Source of the DNA: Argentina anserina
Taxonomy: Eukaryota; Streptophyta; Magnoliopsida; Rosales; Rosaceae
Length of the DNA stretch: 64,000 bases
Direction of reading: 5' to 3'
NCBI RefSeq assembly: GCF_933775445.1
Contig: NC_065872.1
Location: 15,190,001-15,254,000, forward strand
The position numbers were made by a program, and so were the translations under genes. The stretch's first letter is position 1, and each line of letters opens with the position of its first letter. The notes under the pieces are model-generated. The model saw only the letters and a program-made list of their open reading frames with translations, did not search any database and had not been told where the DNA came from. Positions 1-12,467 of the stretch are shown here, in pieces.

Positions 1-700
1 GTGGAAGAGCATATTGTTTTTCGAATGGATGATCTTACAAAGAAATGATGGTGGCTATTTATACAGTGAGTATTTACAATCAGCAATGAATAAGATGGCT
101 GTTATAGAAATCAAAATATCATAACATATATGAGTTACATATGTTACAAGCACTTATTTCAATCTGTTATAATTCTCCATAACACACAATAACATAGTTG
201 TTACAAAAGAATAATTTGAACAGTCAAGAGAATTTGAAACGTCCAAAACGAATTTTCGGAAATACAAAAAGAATCTGCGTTCCGACCCTCAATTCTGTGT
301 TGCATTCGTGTCCGCATGTGCATTCGTGTCCGCATGTCGCACAGGTATACACGAGTTTCCCTTGTGATCTGAGATTTGCATCCCCCTGCGCGTGCGCGAG
401 AGGGTATAAGGGGGCTTACACACTTTACAATCCATACACAATGGATTCTATATAAAGTCTTTTCAACACTTCTCTTTTCCAATGTGAGACAAACACATTT
501 CCCTCATTCTAAGTAGTCATCTTTGAGTGACAATTTCTTATTGACCCACAAACTAAATTACACAAACAAACATATGATCTTGTAGCTCTCATTGTGGAGA
601 ACTCAAATCTATTTTCATCTTTGATTAATTATAATTTAACTTAATTTAATTAATAAATTAAAATTTGGTTTTAAATGGTTTATTAACCATTTTTTCAACA
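1..700 (-). repeat. Left LTR (3' LTR of the copia element), partial
   Basis: The sequence from the window start to 700 repeats 5681-6357 almost base for base, with scattered substitutions and small indels. It ends in CAACA, the minus-strand TGTTG start, at 700. Its other end lies outside the window. Confidence 0.9.
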
Positions 701-1245
701 ATTCCCCACATGAATGAAATTGGCTACCAAAGACTCGATAGAATTTGGTGATAGATTTCTACGGTAGAAACCTGCATAGGAGATGTAGGTTTGACCCTTT
801 GAACCTTCCCTTATGAAAGTATGATTACTTTACTAACTAAATAGTAGACGCGATGTCGTTTAACTATTCGTCATTTGTGTAAATGATGACATACTTCACA
901 CATGAGTCTCCTTGGTACACTTTGGTTCTCATTTTTGTGTCCATTTTGGCCACGGAACACACGTCTAGTTCTGCAAGTAGTTTGATAAGAGTTATGCCTT
1001 CATTAACTCCCCTAGAAGCAGCCCCACTTCTCTCTTGCATAGGTGATCTCTTAATTAAGAGTAACCCGCATTACTCTGCTCGATTTCTCGACGCATAAGA
1101 ATTATTAAAGTTTTAGCTTAACCTCATCCTTACGGGTATCACTGTTTTTCATCATAGGAATGGACTTGGGGAACTCCCCACAGTGATCTGAACTAATCTC
1201 CATAATTTGGTTTTCCCTTTTGAACCTAGATTTTGGGATCTCCAG

Positions 1246-2718
1246 TCAGCTAGGTTGGGTATCAACTGTAGTGATTTTTAATTTTCCCTTCGATGATTTT
1301 TCAACTAACTCTATGTTTAACCCTTTGGTTAAAGGATCAGCAATATTATCCTTAGACTTTACATAGTCTATAGAGATAACTCCAGTTGAGAGTAGTTGTC
1401 TAATGGTATTATGTCTTCGATGAATGTGTCTAGACTTACCATTATACATCTTGCTCTGTGCCCTACTAATTGCAGATTGATTATCACAATGTATACCAAT
1501 CGCAGGCACAGGTTTTGTCAATTTAGGAATGTCCTTTATGAACTGGCGTAACCATTATGCTTCCTCCCCACATTTGTCTAATGCTACAAACTCAGACTCC
1601 ATTGTGGATCTAGTTATAACTGTTTGTTTTGAGGACTTCCAGGACACGGCTGCACCCCCTAGCGTAAATACATACCCGCTAGTAGACTTTGAGTCTTTCA
1701 TGTCAGATATCCAGTTTGCATCAATGAACCCTTCTATAACAGCTGGGTATGATGTGTAGTGCAACCCATAGGTACGAGTATACCTTAGGTATTTGAGTAC
1801 TCTTTCAATAGTTTTCCAATGCATAGCTCCAGGATTACTCGTGTACTTACTTAGCTTATGAACCACATAAGCTAGATCTGGTCTTATACAACTTGTTAAG
1901 TACATTAGACTCCCAATTATTCTTGAATACTCTAATTGAGAAACACTTTCACCTTTATTCTTGGACAAATGTAGATTCATATCTACAGGAGTTCTGACAA
2001 TTCCAGAACCTTCCTTATCAAATTTCCCAAGAATATTGTCCACATAGTGTGTTTGACTCAACACAAGCCCTTCTGATGTTCTCGTAATTTTAATTCCTAA
2101 AATGACATCAGCAAGTCCCAAGTCTTTCATGTCAAACTTAGAATTCAACATGTCTTTAGTGGACTTGATCATCTTATCGTTGCTCCCAACGATAAGCATA
2201 TCATCCACATACATACATAATATGATATATCCATTTTCAGTGTCTTTGACATTTCCACACTTATCACCTTCATTTATTCTAAATCCACTGGTGATCATGG
2301 CATTATCAAATTTCTCATGCCATTGTTTTGGTGCTTGTTTTAAGCCATATAATGACTTAACCAATCTGCACACCTTCTTACTCTGAGAAGGAGCAGAAAA
2401 ACCTTATGGTTGTTCCGTGTAGATTTCTTCTTCTACATCTCCATTTAGGAAAGCCGTCTTTACATCCATTTGGTGTACTTTAAGTTTACGCAACGCTGCA
2501 ATTGCAAGTACCATCCGTATGGAGGTTATTCTCGTCACAGGAGAATAAGTGTCAAAATAATCTAAACCCTCCTTTTGCCTATAGCCTTTAATAACAAGTC
2601 TAACCTTGTATTTGTCTATCGACCCATCATCTTTTAATTTCTTTTTGAAAATCCACTTGGAAGTCAAAGGCTTACACCCAGGTGGCAAATCCACTAATTC
2701 CCAAGTGTGATTTTGCAT
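1246..2718 (-). pseudogene. copia reverse transcriptase and RNase H
   Basis: Reading on the minus strand from 2718, the RT starts near WELVDLPPGCKPL, continues through MDVKTAFLNGD and the active-site motif YVDD (in [10 protein letters not shown]), and ends in an RNase H domain with HCDNQSAI and DPLTKGL. The three open segments (2718-2404, 2373-1555, 1521-1246) share one frame and are separated by single stop codons. One TAA replaces a residue just after EQP, and another follows GEEA. These are nonsense decay rather than separate genes. In a live element this enzyme copies the RNA into DNA inside cytoplasmic particles. Confidence 0.93.
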
Positions 2719-2905
2719 GATAGAGTCAACCTCACTTTTGATTGCTTCTTTCTATAGAGGACCATCAGTAGAGCTTACTGCCTCTTTGAAGGTACAGGGA
2801 TCACCTTCAACCATATATGACAGGAAGTCAGGTCCATAGGATTTTGCGGTCCTTGCCCTTTTACTTCGTCTAGGTTCAACCTCAGACTCAGATTTGTACT
2901 CCGAC

Positions 2906-4177
2906 TCAGATTCTTGAACTGAGCATCATCAGTTTCGGCTGGTTGTCTTCACGTGCCCGTTTAGAAGAATTAAATTTCTCTCTAGACTTCCGTGGAAATA
3001 CATTTTCAAATAATGATGCATTTCTCGATTCCATTATCGTATCCTTATAGATTTCAGGAATATTGGAATCGTGGACTAGGAATCGATAAGCCGAATTGTT
3101 ATGTGCATATCCAATAAAGATGCAATCAACTGTTTTAGGCCCATTCTTCACCTTTTTAGGTTTAAGAATTTTCACTTTTGCCAAACATCCCCATACTTTT
3201 AAGTATTTGTAGAATGGTTTTCTCCCTTTCCATAACTCATATGGAGTTTTCTCTTCTTTCTTTTTAGGCACCTTATTTAAAAGGTAATTTGCTGTGAGAA
3301 TCGCGTCTCCCCACATGTTGGGTGGCATCCCAGAACTGAGTAGCATAGCATTCATCATATCCTTTAGAGTACGATATTTGCGTTCTGCTACACCATTGGA
3401 TTGTGGTGAGTATGAAGCAGTCCTTTGATGTATAATCCCATTCTGAGCACAAATCTCAGCAAATGGCGATTCATACTCACCCCCTCGGTCACTTCTTAGT
3501 GCCTTAATTTTCTTGTTGAGTTGATTCTCAATCTCATTTTTATAGAGAATGAACTTCTCTATAGCCTCACTTTTGTATTTTAACAAATATACATAGTAAT
3601 ATTTCGTGCTATCATCTATGAAGGTAATAAAGTATTTATTATTCCCTATAGATAACTTTGATTTTAAATCACACACATCTGTATGAATCAGATCAAGGGG
3701 TTCATTGTTTCTTTCAACACTTTGGAAAGATGATCTAGTCAGTTTAGCCTCTACACAAGTTTCACACTTTTGTTTTGAATCAATTTGGAATTTTGGTAAG
3801 TGTTCCATGTTAATTAACTTTCGCAAAGTATCATAATTAACATGTCCTAGTCTACCATGCCATAAATTGGAAGACTCAATCATGTAGGTTGAAGTAGAAG
3901 CTTCATTCATTTTCTTGATCATAGTCATTACATTCATTTTGATCATCCAACCCGATACATAGCCCTTACCCACAAACATTCCATTCTTGGATAAAACAAG
4001 CTTATCAGACTCTATGACTATGCGGAACCCATGAGAGTTCAGCATTACACCAGAAATCAGATTCTCGCGGATCTCTAGAACATACAGGACATTGTTCAGA
4101 GTCAACTCCTTTCCATAGGTCATCTTCATAATCACCTTTCCTTTCCCCTTGATGGCGGAGGTTGCAGAGTTCCCCAT
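2906..4177 (-). pseudogene. copia integrase
   Basis: A 423-residue open segment on the minus strand. The zinc-binding HHCC module is visible (LWHGRLGHVNYDTL, then CETCVEAKL), followed by the integrase core with HTDVCDL, FIDDSTKYYYVYLL, SDRGGEYES and the C-terminal YSPQSNGVAERKYRTL. The three catalytic acidic positions (D, D, E) are all present. It is in a different frame from the RT downstream and from gag-protease upstream, so at least two frameshifts have occurred if the element once had a single polyprotein. Confidence 0.92.
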
Positions 4178-5251
4178 GTACAGAATTCCCCTTCCTCAGA
4201 TGGTTCGAAGGTGGAGAACATCTTCTTGTCAGCACAAACATGTTTGGTAGCTCCAGTGTCCATCCACCATTCCTTGGGGTTTGAATCCACCATGTTCATC
4301 TCAGATATCATGCAACAGAGGTTCATGTCTGCAACATTCTGAGTGACTGCTTCAATCAGGTTTGCCTCCTTCCTTTTGTTCCTCTTCGGTTTGTTGCAGT
4401 CGACATACTTGTGACCAGTCTTGTCACAGTTGTAGCACTTGCCTTCAAACCTTGGCCTTTTGGAGATGCCTCCTTTTGGCCCCAGCTTGGACCCTTGATA
4501 CTTGCCTTTCTTGTTTTTGGAACCTCGATCATGTTCCATCATGTTTGCCTTGGTAGAGACGCCATTGATCCATGCTTTCTTTTCGGATCCTCAGTTGTCT
4601 TCCTTAATGCGAAGCCTAACCTCTAGATCCTCTATGGTCATTTCCTTTCGCTTGTGCTTCAAATAATTCTTGAAGTCCTTCCAAGCAGGTGGTAACTTTT
4701 CAATAGCACATGCCACTTGACAACTTTAACCTAGATGCATTCCTTCAGCGTGAATCTCATGCAGGATTAGCTGAATCTCAGAGAATTGACTCATCACGGT
4801 CTTGGAATCCACCATTTTATAATCAAGGAAGCGGCCCACGATAAACTTCTTAGCGCCGGCATCCTCGGTCTTATATTTTTTTCTCCAAGGATTCCCATAG
4901 CTCTTTTGCCATTCTCATGCTAATGTACACATTGTACAATGAGTCGGCTAGACCATTCATGATATAATTCCTACATAAGTAATCAGAATTATTCCATGCA
5001 TTCACAGCAGCAATCTTTGCTTGATCGCCTTGGTCATCTTCCTTGACCTCAGGAGCATTCTCCGTAAGAAATCTTGCCAGATTCAAAGTGGTCAGATAAA
5101 ACATCATCTTTTGTTGCCACCTCTTGAAATGCATACCGTTGAACTTCTCAAGTTTTTCCCCATGGGATACTGAGACAGGTAAAACGGGAGCAGCAGGCAC
5201 AGTTGGCACCAAAGGTCCCTTGCCATTTCCAGAATTTTCTCCGTTAGTCAT
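4132..5251 (-). pseudogene. copia gag and aspartic protease
   Basis: On the minus strand a gag start is at 5251 ([13 protein letters not shown]) and runs through a typical copia gag region ([17 protein letters not shown]). Further on, 4542-4132 contains a CX2CX4HX4C zinc knuckle (CYNCDKTGHKYVDC) and the protease active site WWMDTGATKHVC. Gag stops around 4871 and resumes in another frame, so the capsid-nucleocapsid segment is broken. The family role is capsid assembly and polyprotein processing. Confidence 0.88.
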
Positions 5252-5680
5252 TTTCGAAAACGAAACACATACACAAGGTGTAAGTTTATTTGAAAATTTG
5301 TAGATAAATATCGAATAAAAATTATATAAGTAATATCAAAAAGTAAACGTCTTAAGATTTTTAGAATAACAGTGATATATTGCATGTATAATTTAATAAA
5401 ATGAATTATAAATAATTATGAAGCAGAAACGAAGAACACGAAAAGAAATTCAACCAAAAATACCGAACGATTGGTGATGGAAGAACTAGTCGAGACGTGT
5501 GTGATACGACACTGTCCTTAAGACGTTTACGCCTCCTCTACCGGTGCAAGAATGTTTGGCGCTTGTCTCCCAGGATATAACGACTAAACAATTCTAGGAA
5601 GTTGCACTACTAACTAGAAATTTCAACGAACTCGAAATATACATCTTTCTATCACTAGAGAACAGCTAAGAACTTTGAGA

Positions 5681-6357
5681 GTGGGAGCGCAGATTGTGTT
5701 TCGAATGGAATGATTTTACAAAGAAAGGATGGTGGCTATTTATACAGTGAGGATTTGCAATCAGCAATGAATAAGATGGCTGTTATAGAAATCAAAAGAT
5801 CATAACATTTATGAGTTACATATGTTACAAGCACTGATTTCAATCTGTTATAATTCTCCATAACACACAATAACACAGTTGTTACAAAAGAAGAATTTGA
5901 ACAGTCAAGAGAATTTGAAACGTCCAAAATGAATTTTCGGAAATACAAAAAGAATCTGCGTTCCGACCCTCAATTCGGTGTTGCATTCGTGTCCGCAGGT
6001 CGCACGGGCATACACGAGTTTCCCTTGTGACCTAAGATTTGCACCCCCCCTGTGCGAGAGGGTATAAGGGGGTTTACACACTTTAAAATCCATACATAGT
6101 GGATTCTATATAAAGTGTTTTCAACACTTCTCTTTTCCAATGTGGGACAAACACATTTCCCTCATTCTAAGTAGCCATCTTTGAGTGACAATTTCTTATT
6201 CACCCACAAACCAAATTACACAAACAAACATATGATCTTGTAGCCCTCATTATGGAGAACTCAAATCTATGTTCATCTTTGATTAATTATAAGTTTAACT
6301 TAATTAAATTAATCAATTAAAATTTAGTTTTAAATAGTTTATTAACCATTTCCAACA
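5681..6357 (-). repeat. Right LTR (5' LTR of the copia element), minimum extent
   Basis: Position 5681 aligns with window base 1 and the match runs to the shared end CAACA at 6357. The true inner boundary is probably further left (between 5252 and 5680), because the left copy is cut by the window. Promoter-like TATA sequence (CTATATAAAGTG in plus orientation) lies near 6105. Confidence 0.88.
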
Positions 6358-6920
6358 CTTACAACTTATAAGGCATTAAGGCAGCATACCTTCATTATTA
6401 TTAGAGGTTATTAAATGAATATCAATCTTGACTAATTTATTTTCTTTCAATTTTCTTTAATTTTAATTTTAGTTCCTTGATGTTCCTTCAATTATCTTGT
6501 TTCAATTATCTTGATGGAGTATGATCCCATCATGTTCCCCTTACAAAATAAAAATGATCGAAGAATTCAACTTCACTGTAGGTCCATAACCAAGGAATTA
6601 GGGTACATATTAGGGTCGTCAGTAATCTAACCTTTTAAAAAAACGTAATCTAACTTATTAGACATTAGATAGAGCAAAATATATGAATCAATACGTTATT
6701 GAAGACAATGCTAAATTTCAAGCAGTAAGATTGCTTACATTAAACTTGTAAACTTCATAATCGTGTGATATATATAACTATTGTAAGAAATTAGTGCACT
6801 TCATTTCTTTTCATTCCCCTTCAAGAGAATACAAGTTATTACAATCATTACGAAAGCCACGAGCATCAATTTAAGCGCCACTTTTCCCTTCAAGATATTG
6901 CCGACGGGCGAGGATGTTGG
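6358..6920. other. AT-rich spacer, nothing recognised
   Basis: Between the copia LTR and the polygalacturonase remnant I see only AT-rich sequence without codon structure, terminal repeats or RNA-gene signatures. Part may be the 3' flank of the polygalacturonase gene. Confidence 0.5.
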
Positions 6921-7597
6921 TCAAAACCTACCAAGAGGACGAGGCAGAGAACGAGGAGGTGTGTTTGCCTCCGGAGGTATATCACCTAGATTGGCACAAG
7001 CAAGAGCTTTAGTAACGCTAGTTATTCTTGGCTGCACGTTACTACACTCAGAAGTAAGTTTATCTTTCTCGTCTCCGCTGTATGTGAGGTCAATTTTGGA
7101 CAACTCTACATTCCGGCACGGTGCGCTGCGAGTGCAATCAAGCTTAACTGCGACGGGAGACGAAGAAGAGCCCCTAATATTTTTGAAACTCACATCATTG
7201 ATTTGAACTTTGGATGGAATCGCTAACTTACAAGACTTGCCTTTGTCGCAATAATTCTGGTTGATGAGGATAGGGTTCTTCACATTCTCCATGATTATGT
7301 CTTCGAAGAATATATTAGAAGCCACACTTGATCCCGGGAGAATCAGGCCATGTCTTCATTCTTGCTCCATTGGTTGTCGGTAAGCGTGCAGTTCTTGACC
7401 GTTATACCAATCACTGGCTGTTCGTTTTCGTACTTTCCTATGCCAATTCCATGTCCTGGTCCGTAATTAACGTTGGACACTAGAATTTGGTTGGAGCCTC
7501 GCCGATCGAAACACAATCGTCACCAGTTCCAATGTTGGAGTCTGAGACTGTGACCCTTGACGACTTAGCTATGTGGATTTTTGACGGTGTTAGGACT
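6921..7597 (-). pseudogene. Polygalacturonase (GH28), C-terminal half
   Basis: Read on the minus strand from 7597, this encodes the second half of a plant polygalacturonase, a cell-wall pectin hydrolase. Visible pieces are IHIAKSSRVTVSDSNIG, the catalytic motif GTGDDCVSIG, the catalytic histidine motif GPGHGIGIG, and a RMKTWPDS segment corresponding to the family RIK motif. The C-terminal part follows from ASNIFFEDI to the stop at 6921. The first motif (NTDG) is lost: after SPNT the frame breaks. Further frameshifts lie after GEAPTK (stop TAG), in TDNQW, and beside PDSPG. The N-terminal half is at 12759-13500, separated by a retrotransposon insertion. Confidence 0.9.
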
Positions 7598-7984
7598 ACC
7601 AGAATCATCTGGTGGTGTCTTCGGAGCTAATGCATCAATGATCTCAACTGAACCTATCTCAGCCTTTTCACGATACAGCTCTTCAAGATATGAGTATTCT
7701 TCCTGAAGAGCAGTATCAGAAGAGGAAAAATAGCTCATGTCCTCAAAGAAAGTAACATCCATAGTGACATAGTATTTCATGATAGGTGGATGATAGAACC
7801 TGTACCCTTTTTGATGTCCTCCATAACCACAAACACACATATAAGTGCCCGGACATCTAACTTTGACCTCTGACTTTTTAGAATATGGAACAAAGGCAAC
7901 ACAACCAAAAATACGAGCAGGGAGATTATGAAATGAGGGCAAGGAGACATGAGATGCAAGCAGCTCATATGGAACTTTTCTCTA
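7598..7984 (-). repeat. Inverted copy of the copia integrase segment
   Basis: On the minus strand this reads SFHNLPARIFGCVAFVPYS, then CGYGGHQKGYRFYHPP and FFEDMSYFSSS. This is the counterpart of plus-strand 10250-10640. The two arms are inverted relative to each other, about 2.3 kb apart. The minus-strand arm is less decayed: it keeps an open frame of about 115 codons where the plus copy has a stop and a frameshift. Confidence 0.88.
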
Positions 7985-8104
7985 TCAGTGCAAGTGCACC
8001 GATAGTGCAGGTTCACCTATTTTCTCCTTGTCAGTGCATGTGCACCGATAGTGCAAGTTCACCTATTTTCTCCCTGTCAATGCAAGTGCACCGATAGTGC
8101 ATGA
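7985..8104 (+). repeat. 46-bp tandem repeat, 2.6 copies
   Basis: Units start at 7985, 8031 and 8077 (TCAGTGCAAGTGCACC and close variants), each 46 bp, with the core GTGCACCGATAGTGCA. The array begins exactly where the inverted integrase arm ends and precedes the gag leader. Confidence 0.9.
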
Positions 8105-8171
8105 AGTATGTTGTTATCGTTATTTTCCGCTGCATCACTACTGATCTATTTATTATTTTTTGTTTTTTACA

Positions 8172-9410
8172 ATGGGTTCTGGAACAGAAGAAAGTTTTCA
8201 GACCAATGATGTTCAGAAGTTGAAGTATCTGTCAAGAATTCTGAAAGTAGTTCCTTTGGGGGTCAAACTCAATGGAACCAATTTTCGTAAATGGAAAAAA
8301 ATTATGACAGCTCATCTCAGAGGAATGCACAAGATGAGGCATGTACTGGGGTAACTAAAGCCTCCAGTGAAGATGATGTTGATGCCTACACTAAATGGGA
8401 ATATGATGATGGTCTTGTAATGTATGTATTATACCAAGCTATGAATGACGATATAGTTAACCTGGTGGAGGCATGTGATACTACGCAGGCAATATGGAAG
8501 ACATTAGAAAACCTCTATACTAATGAATCTGATTTCATACAGGTTCATGAGTTAATGTGCACCGCTTCAGCAATGTAACAGAATGGGCAACCAGTGGCAC
8601 AATATTTCACCAAGCTGAAGAATATCTAGGCTTAGATTGATATGAAACGTCCTTGGTAAGATCAAAAATCAAGAGGATATTGTTTGGTACCAAAAGGAAA
8701 AGGAGCTTGAACAAGTTCACCATTTCTTGAGAGGTCTTGATGCAAAGCATAATAGTGCTAAAGGAGAGATGCTCAGAATGACAAGACCCCCTAACCTAAC
8801 CACAACTTTCACATATATCCGTAAGGATGAGTCTCAGCAGGAAAGCCTTAATCAAACACAAGTTGAAGTTTCTACCCTTACTGTTTAGGCAAGATCTCCA
8901 GCACCACTCCTTTAGCAATCAAATTCAATTCCACTTCATAAGCAAGGATCACCACCAGGCTTTGGGAATCAACCCCGTCCTCCTTGCTCTTATTGCAATG
9001 ATACTCGTCATGCCCGTGAGACTTGTTTTAGAAGTTGTATCTGCATCTTAAGCCTAAAATGCCTAATTATCTTCATAAGGCAAATGCAACCATTCAGTTG
9101 GTCCAAGAACCAGATATCTATGGTGTGGTCGGATATGATCATCATATAACCGGAGGAGCAAAACCCACATCATCAATAGCTGGTCGTGGTACGATTGGTA
9201 TGGCTTTAAATATTTCTAGCTTTGTTGGTACTGATACATGGATTATCGATTCTAGTGCTTCAGATCATATGACTCATGATAAATCTTATTTTATCGTATC
9301 ATCCTCTTCACCAGTACCATATGTTACTAATGTTAATGGTGAGGCATTCCATGTATTTGGAAAAAGGGTCAATTCATATTACTTCCACAATAGAACTTGA
9401 TAATGTGCTA
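8172..9410 (+). pseudogene. copia gag and protease of the second element
   Basis: Gag starts at ATG 8172 (MGSGTEESFQTNDVQKLK) and shows the copia gag pattern LNGTNFRKWKK. The frame breaks near 8350 and again before a CX2CX4HX4C zinc knuckle near 8980 (CSYCNDTRHARETC). The protease segment at about 9235 reads TWIIDSSASDHMT, so the catalytic DSG has become DSS, which should inactivate it. Stops and shifts separate all pieces. Confidence 0.85.
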
Positions 9411-9741
9411 TATGTACCCGCTTTATCTCATCATTTGATATCTATCCCACAGCTGAATACTGAAGCTACATGCTCTATGACTTTTTTCCCATGTATGTGA
9501 TACTAGGATCTTCTCACCGGTCGGGGATATCTGAGGGGCAGGTTGTTCCATCTGGATCAGACATACGTAGGGTAACCAGGAGCACAGTCCCGGACCGCGT
9601 TAATCTCCACTTCTGATAAGCTAAATGAAGTTTGGTTATGGAACCGTCGCTTAAGACATCCATCTTTTAGTATTACGAAAAATCCATGCCTACTTTATTT
9701 ATTAGTATGGTGAGACAACTTTACGTTGTGAAACATGTGTT

Positions 9742-10640
9742 TTGGGCAAGAGTCATCGAGCTACTTATTCTCCTAGTATTGTTAATAAAAGCGTTTTTCT
9801 TTTTGAATTAATTCATTCTGATGTTTGGGGACCTTCGAAAGAACCTACTATATCGGGTATGAGGTACTATGTGTCATTTATTGATAATTGCACACGTCTT
9901 TCATGGATTGTTCTTCTTAAAACCAAGGATGAGGTTTTTCTGGCTTTTCACGCCTTCTATACCAATGTCCAAACACAATACCATGCCAAAATTAAAGTTC
10001 TTCATTCTGAAAATGGGGGAATATGTGAACCGTATCTTTCAGGAGTTCTTTCAAATACATGGGATTGTTCATCAAACAACGTGTCCTTACACACCTGAGC
10101 AGAACGGGTATCTGAAAGGAAAAATCGTCATTTACTTGATATGGCTCGTTGTCTTCTCTTTAGTGCCCACATGCCTAAATATCTTTAGGGGTGATGATGT
10201 CATAACCTCTGCCCACCTCATTAATCGTCTTCCATCTAGTGTCCTCCAGGGAAAAGTTTCATATGAGGTGTTTGCATCCCATGTCTCATTGCCCTCATTT
10301 CATAATCTCCCTGCTCGTGTTTTTGGTTGTGTTGCATTTGTTCATATTCTATAAAGTCAAAGGTCAAAGTTGGATGTTCGGGCACTTAAATGTGTGTTTG
10401 TTGGTTATGGAGGACATCAGAAAGGGTACAGGTGCTATCATCCACCTACCAGGAAATACTATGTCAATATGGATGTTACTTTCTTTGAGGACATGAGCTA
10501 TTTTACCTCTTTTTATACTGTAATTTCGGGGAGCACTCATATTTTGAAGAGCTGTATCGTGAAGAGACTGAGATAGATTCAGTTGAGATCACTAATGCAT
10601 CAGCTCCGAAGACACCACCAGATGATTCTAGTACAGTTGC
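9742..10640 (+). pseudogene. copia integrase of the second element
   Basis: Integrase core segments are visible as LIHSDVWGPSKEPTISG, YYVSFIDNCTRLSWI and KVLHSENGG, followed in another frame by TCPYTPEQNGYLKGK and the downstream AHLINRLPSSVLQGKVSYEV. At least one frameshift lies near 10030. The terminal part (10250-10640) is the arm duplicated in inverse orientation at 7598-7984. Confidence 0.87.
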
Positions 10641-11004
10641 TCCAGAGATTCAGGTACTAGAAGCTGACAACGCAACTGCCCATCTTGCCTCCCCTGTTGT
10701 TACTTGTATCCTTGACCCATGTTTCCCTGGTACAGAAGATCACTCATATGAGGTTAGTCACTCTATTAGAGTACTAGTGAGGCTAATAGTAGACAATATA
10801 CTTTACCAAATAGGTCTACTCGAGGTCAACCAGCAAAAAAGTATGAACCTACCCTTCAGGCCAAAGCTAAGTATCATGTGGCTAATTTATGTGTCCACCA
10901 AAAAATTGTCTGAGTCATATGAATCATTTGTAAATCAAATATCAGTTGTATCAGTACCTAACAAAGTGCATGATACATTAGGAGACCCAAAATAGAGGAA
11001 AGCA

Positions 11005-12460
11005 ATGAAGGAAGAGATGGAAGCATTACAGAAGAACACTACTTGGGAGCTTGTAACTCCACCACATGGAAAGAAGGTTGTGGGATCTCGCTCAGTATTT
11101 ATAGTGAAGCATAATTCAGATAGGTCAGTAAGTCGGTATAAAACACGCCTAGTAGCGAAGGGATTCACCCAAACATATGGCATGGACTATGAAGAGACAT
11201 TTGCACTTGTTGTAAAGATGAACACTATCCAGGTATTGTTTTCTTTTGCTGCTAACTAAACTAACCACTTAGACAGTTTGATGTCAAGAATGCATTTCTT
11301 CATGGAGAACTTACGGAGGAAGTGTATATGGATCTTCCGCCAGGATATGTAGCTGGTTCTCCAGATAACTTCATATGCAGATTGAGAAAATCTATGTATG
11401 GTCTTAAGCAATCACCTCGTACTTGGTTTGTAAGGTATTCACAATTCACGAGGAAGATTGGCTACAAACAGAGTAATTCAAACCACACATTGTTCCTCAA
11501 ATACCAACAAGGGAGGGTAATAGCCCTAATTATATATGTTGAGATGGATAGATTACAGAAGCAGCTAGTCATAGAATTTGATAGAAGGATGTAGGTACAC
11601 TCAATTACTTCTTGGGCATTAAGGTAGCTAGGGGGAGTGAGGGTATCTATCTGTGTCAAAGGAAGTACATCCTTGATCTACTAGCAGAGACATGTATGTT
11701 GGACTGTACACCTGTTGACACCCCTATTGAGCAAAATCATCGTTTAGCATAATATCCAGATCAAGTTCCTACCGATCGAGCTCGTTATCAGAGATTAGTT
11801 GGGCGCTTGATATACTTGACTCATACCAGACCAGATGTTGCATATGTAGTAAGTGTGACAAGCCAATTCAAGCATAATCCGAGTGAGGATCACATGAATG
11901 TTGTTGTGAGAATTTTAAGGTACTTGAAATCAACTCTAGGAAGATGAGTGATGTTTTCTAAATCCAACAATGTTTTTGAAGTTTGTAGCTTCACAGATGC
12001 AGATTAAGCTGGAAGTATCACAGACAGAACATCGACATCAGGTTACTTTATCTTTATGGGAGGTAATCTGGTTACATGGAAAAGCAAGAAACAAAAGGTG
12101 GTGGCACGGTCTAGTGCAGAAGCTAAGTATAGAGGTATGACTCATGGTCTGTGTGAGTTATTGTGGCTGAGAAACTTGGTATGTGATTTGCGTGTCAAAA
12201 TAAAAACTACCATGAAATTGTATTGTGACAACCGGACAACAATTAGTATTTCACATAATACAGTGCAACATGATCACACTAAACATGTAGAGGTTGATCG
12301 TCACTTCATAAAAGAAAAGCTTGATGCAAATCTTATCAGTTTTCTTTTTGTTCCTATAGAAGAACAACTTGCAGATATATTAACCAAAGGTGTTTCTAGA
12401 AAGGCTTTTTACGACTCACTTAGCAAGTTGGGTATGGTTGATGTGTATGCGCTAACTTGA
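11005..12460 (+). pseudogene. copia reverse transcriptase and RNase H of the second element
   Basis: The RT begins with MKEEMEALQKNTTWELVTPP, continues with SRYKTRLVAKGFTQTYG, then after a break with MDLPPGYVAGSP and LRKSMYGLKQSPRTWF. The polymerase motif normally YVDD reads YVEM, so the active site is destroyed. RNase H follows from about 12056 (GGNLVTWKSKKQKVVARSS, CDNRTTISI, DILTKGVS) to a stop at 12460. Confidence 0.88.
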
Positions 12461-12467
12461 GGGGGAG

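Larger units (their letters stand above)
1..6357 (-). mobile_element. Ty1/copia LTR retrotransposon, decayed
   Basis: A minus-strand element with gag, protease, integrase, reverse transcriptase and RNase H in copia order between two similar LTRs. The left LTR is cut by the window start. Beside the left LTR, read on the minus strand, there is a purine-rich tract (GTGGGGAAT) directly before TGTTG, which fits a polypurine tract and LTR start. No tRNA primer site could be recognised next to the right LTR. The coding region is interrupted by in-frame stops (for example between EQP and GFSAPSQ in the RT) and by frame changes between gag, integrase and RT, so the copy is not autonomous. The clade was not assigned. 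Confidence 0.95.

Noticed and set aside
198..482. Overlapping short open frames in the LTR
   Set aside because: They are in the LTR of the copia element, recur in the second LTR with changed frames, and have no family resemblance.
7985..8104. CRISPR-like array
   Set aside because: Units of 46 bp are contiguous tandem repeats without spacers, in a plant genome and inside a retrotransposon.
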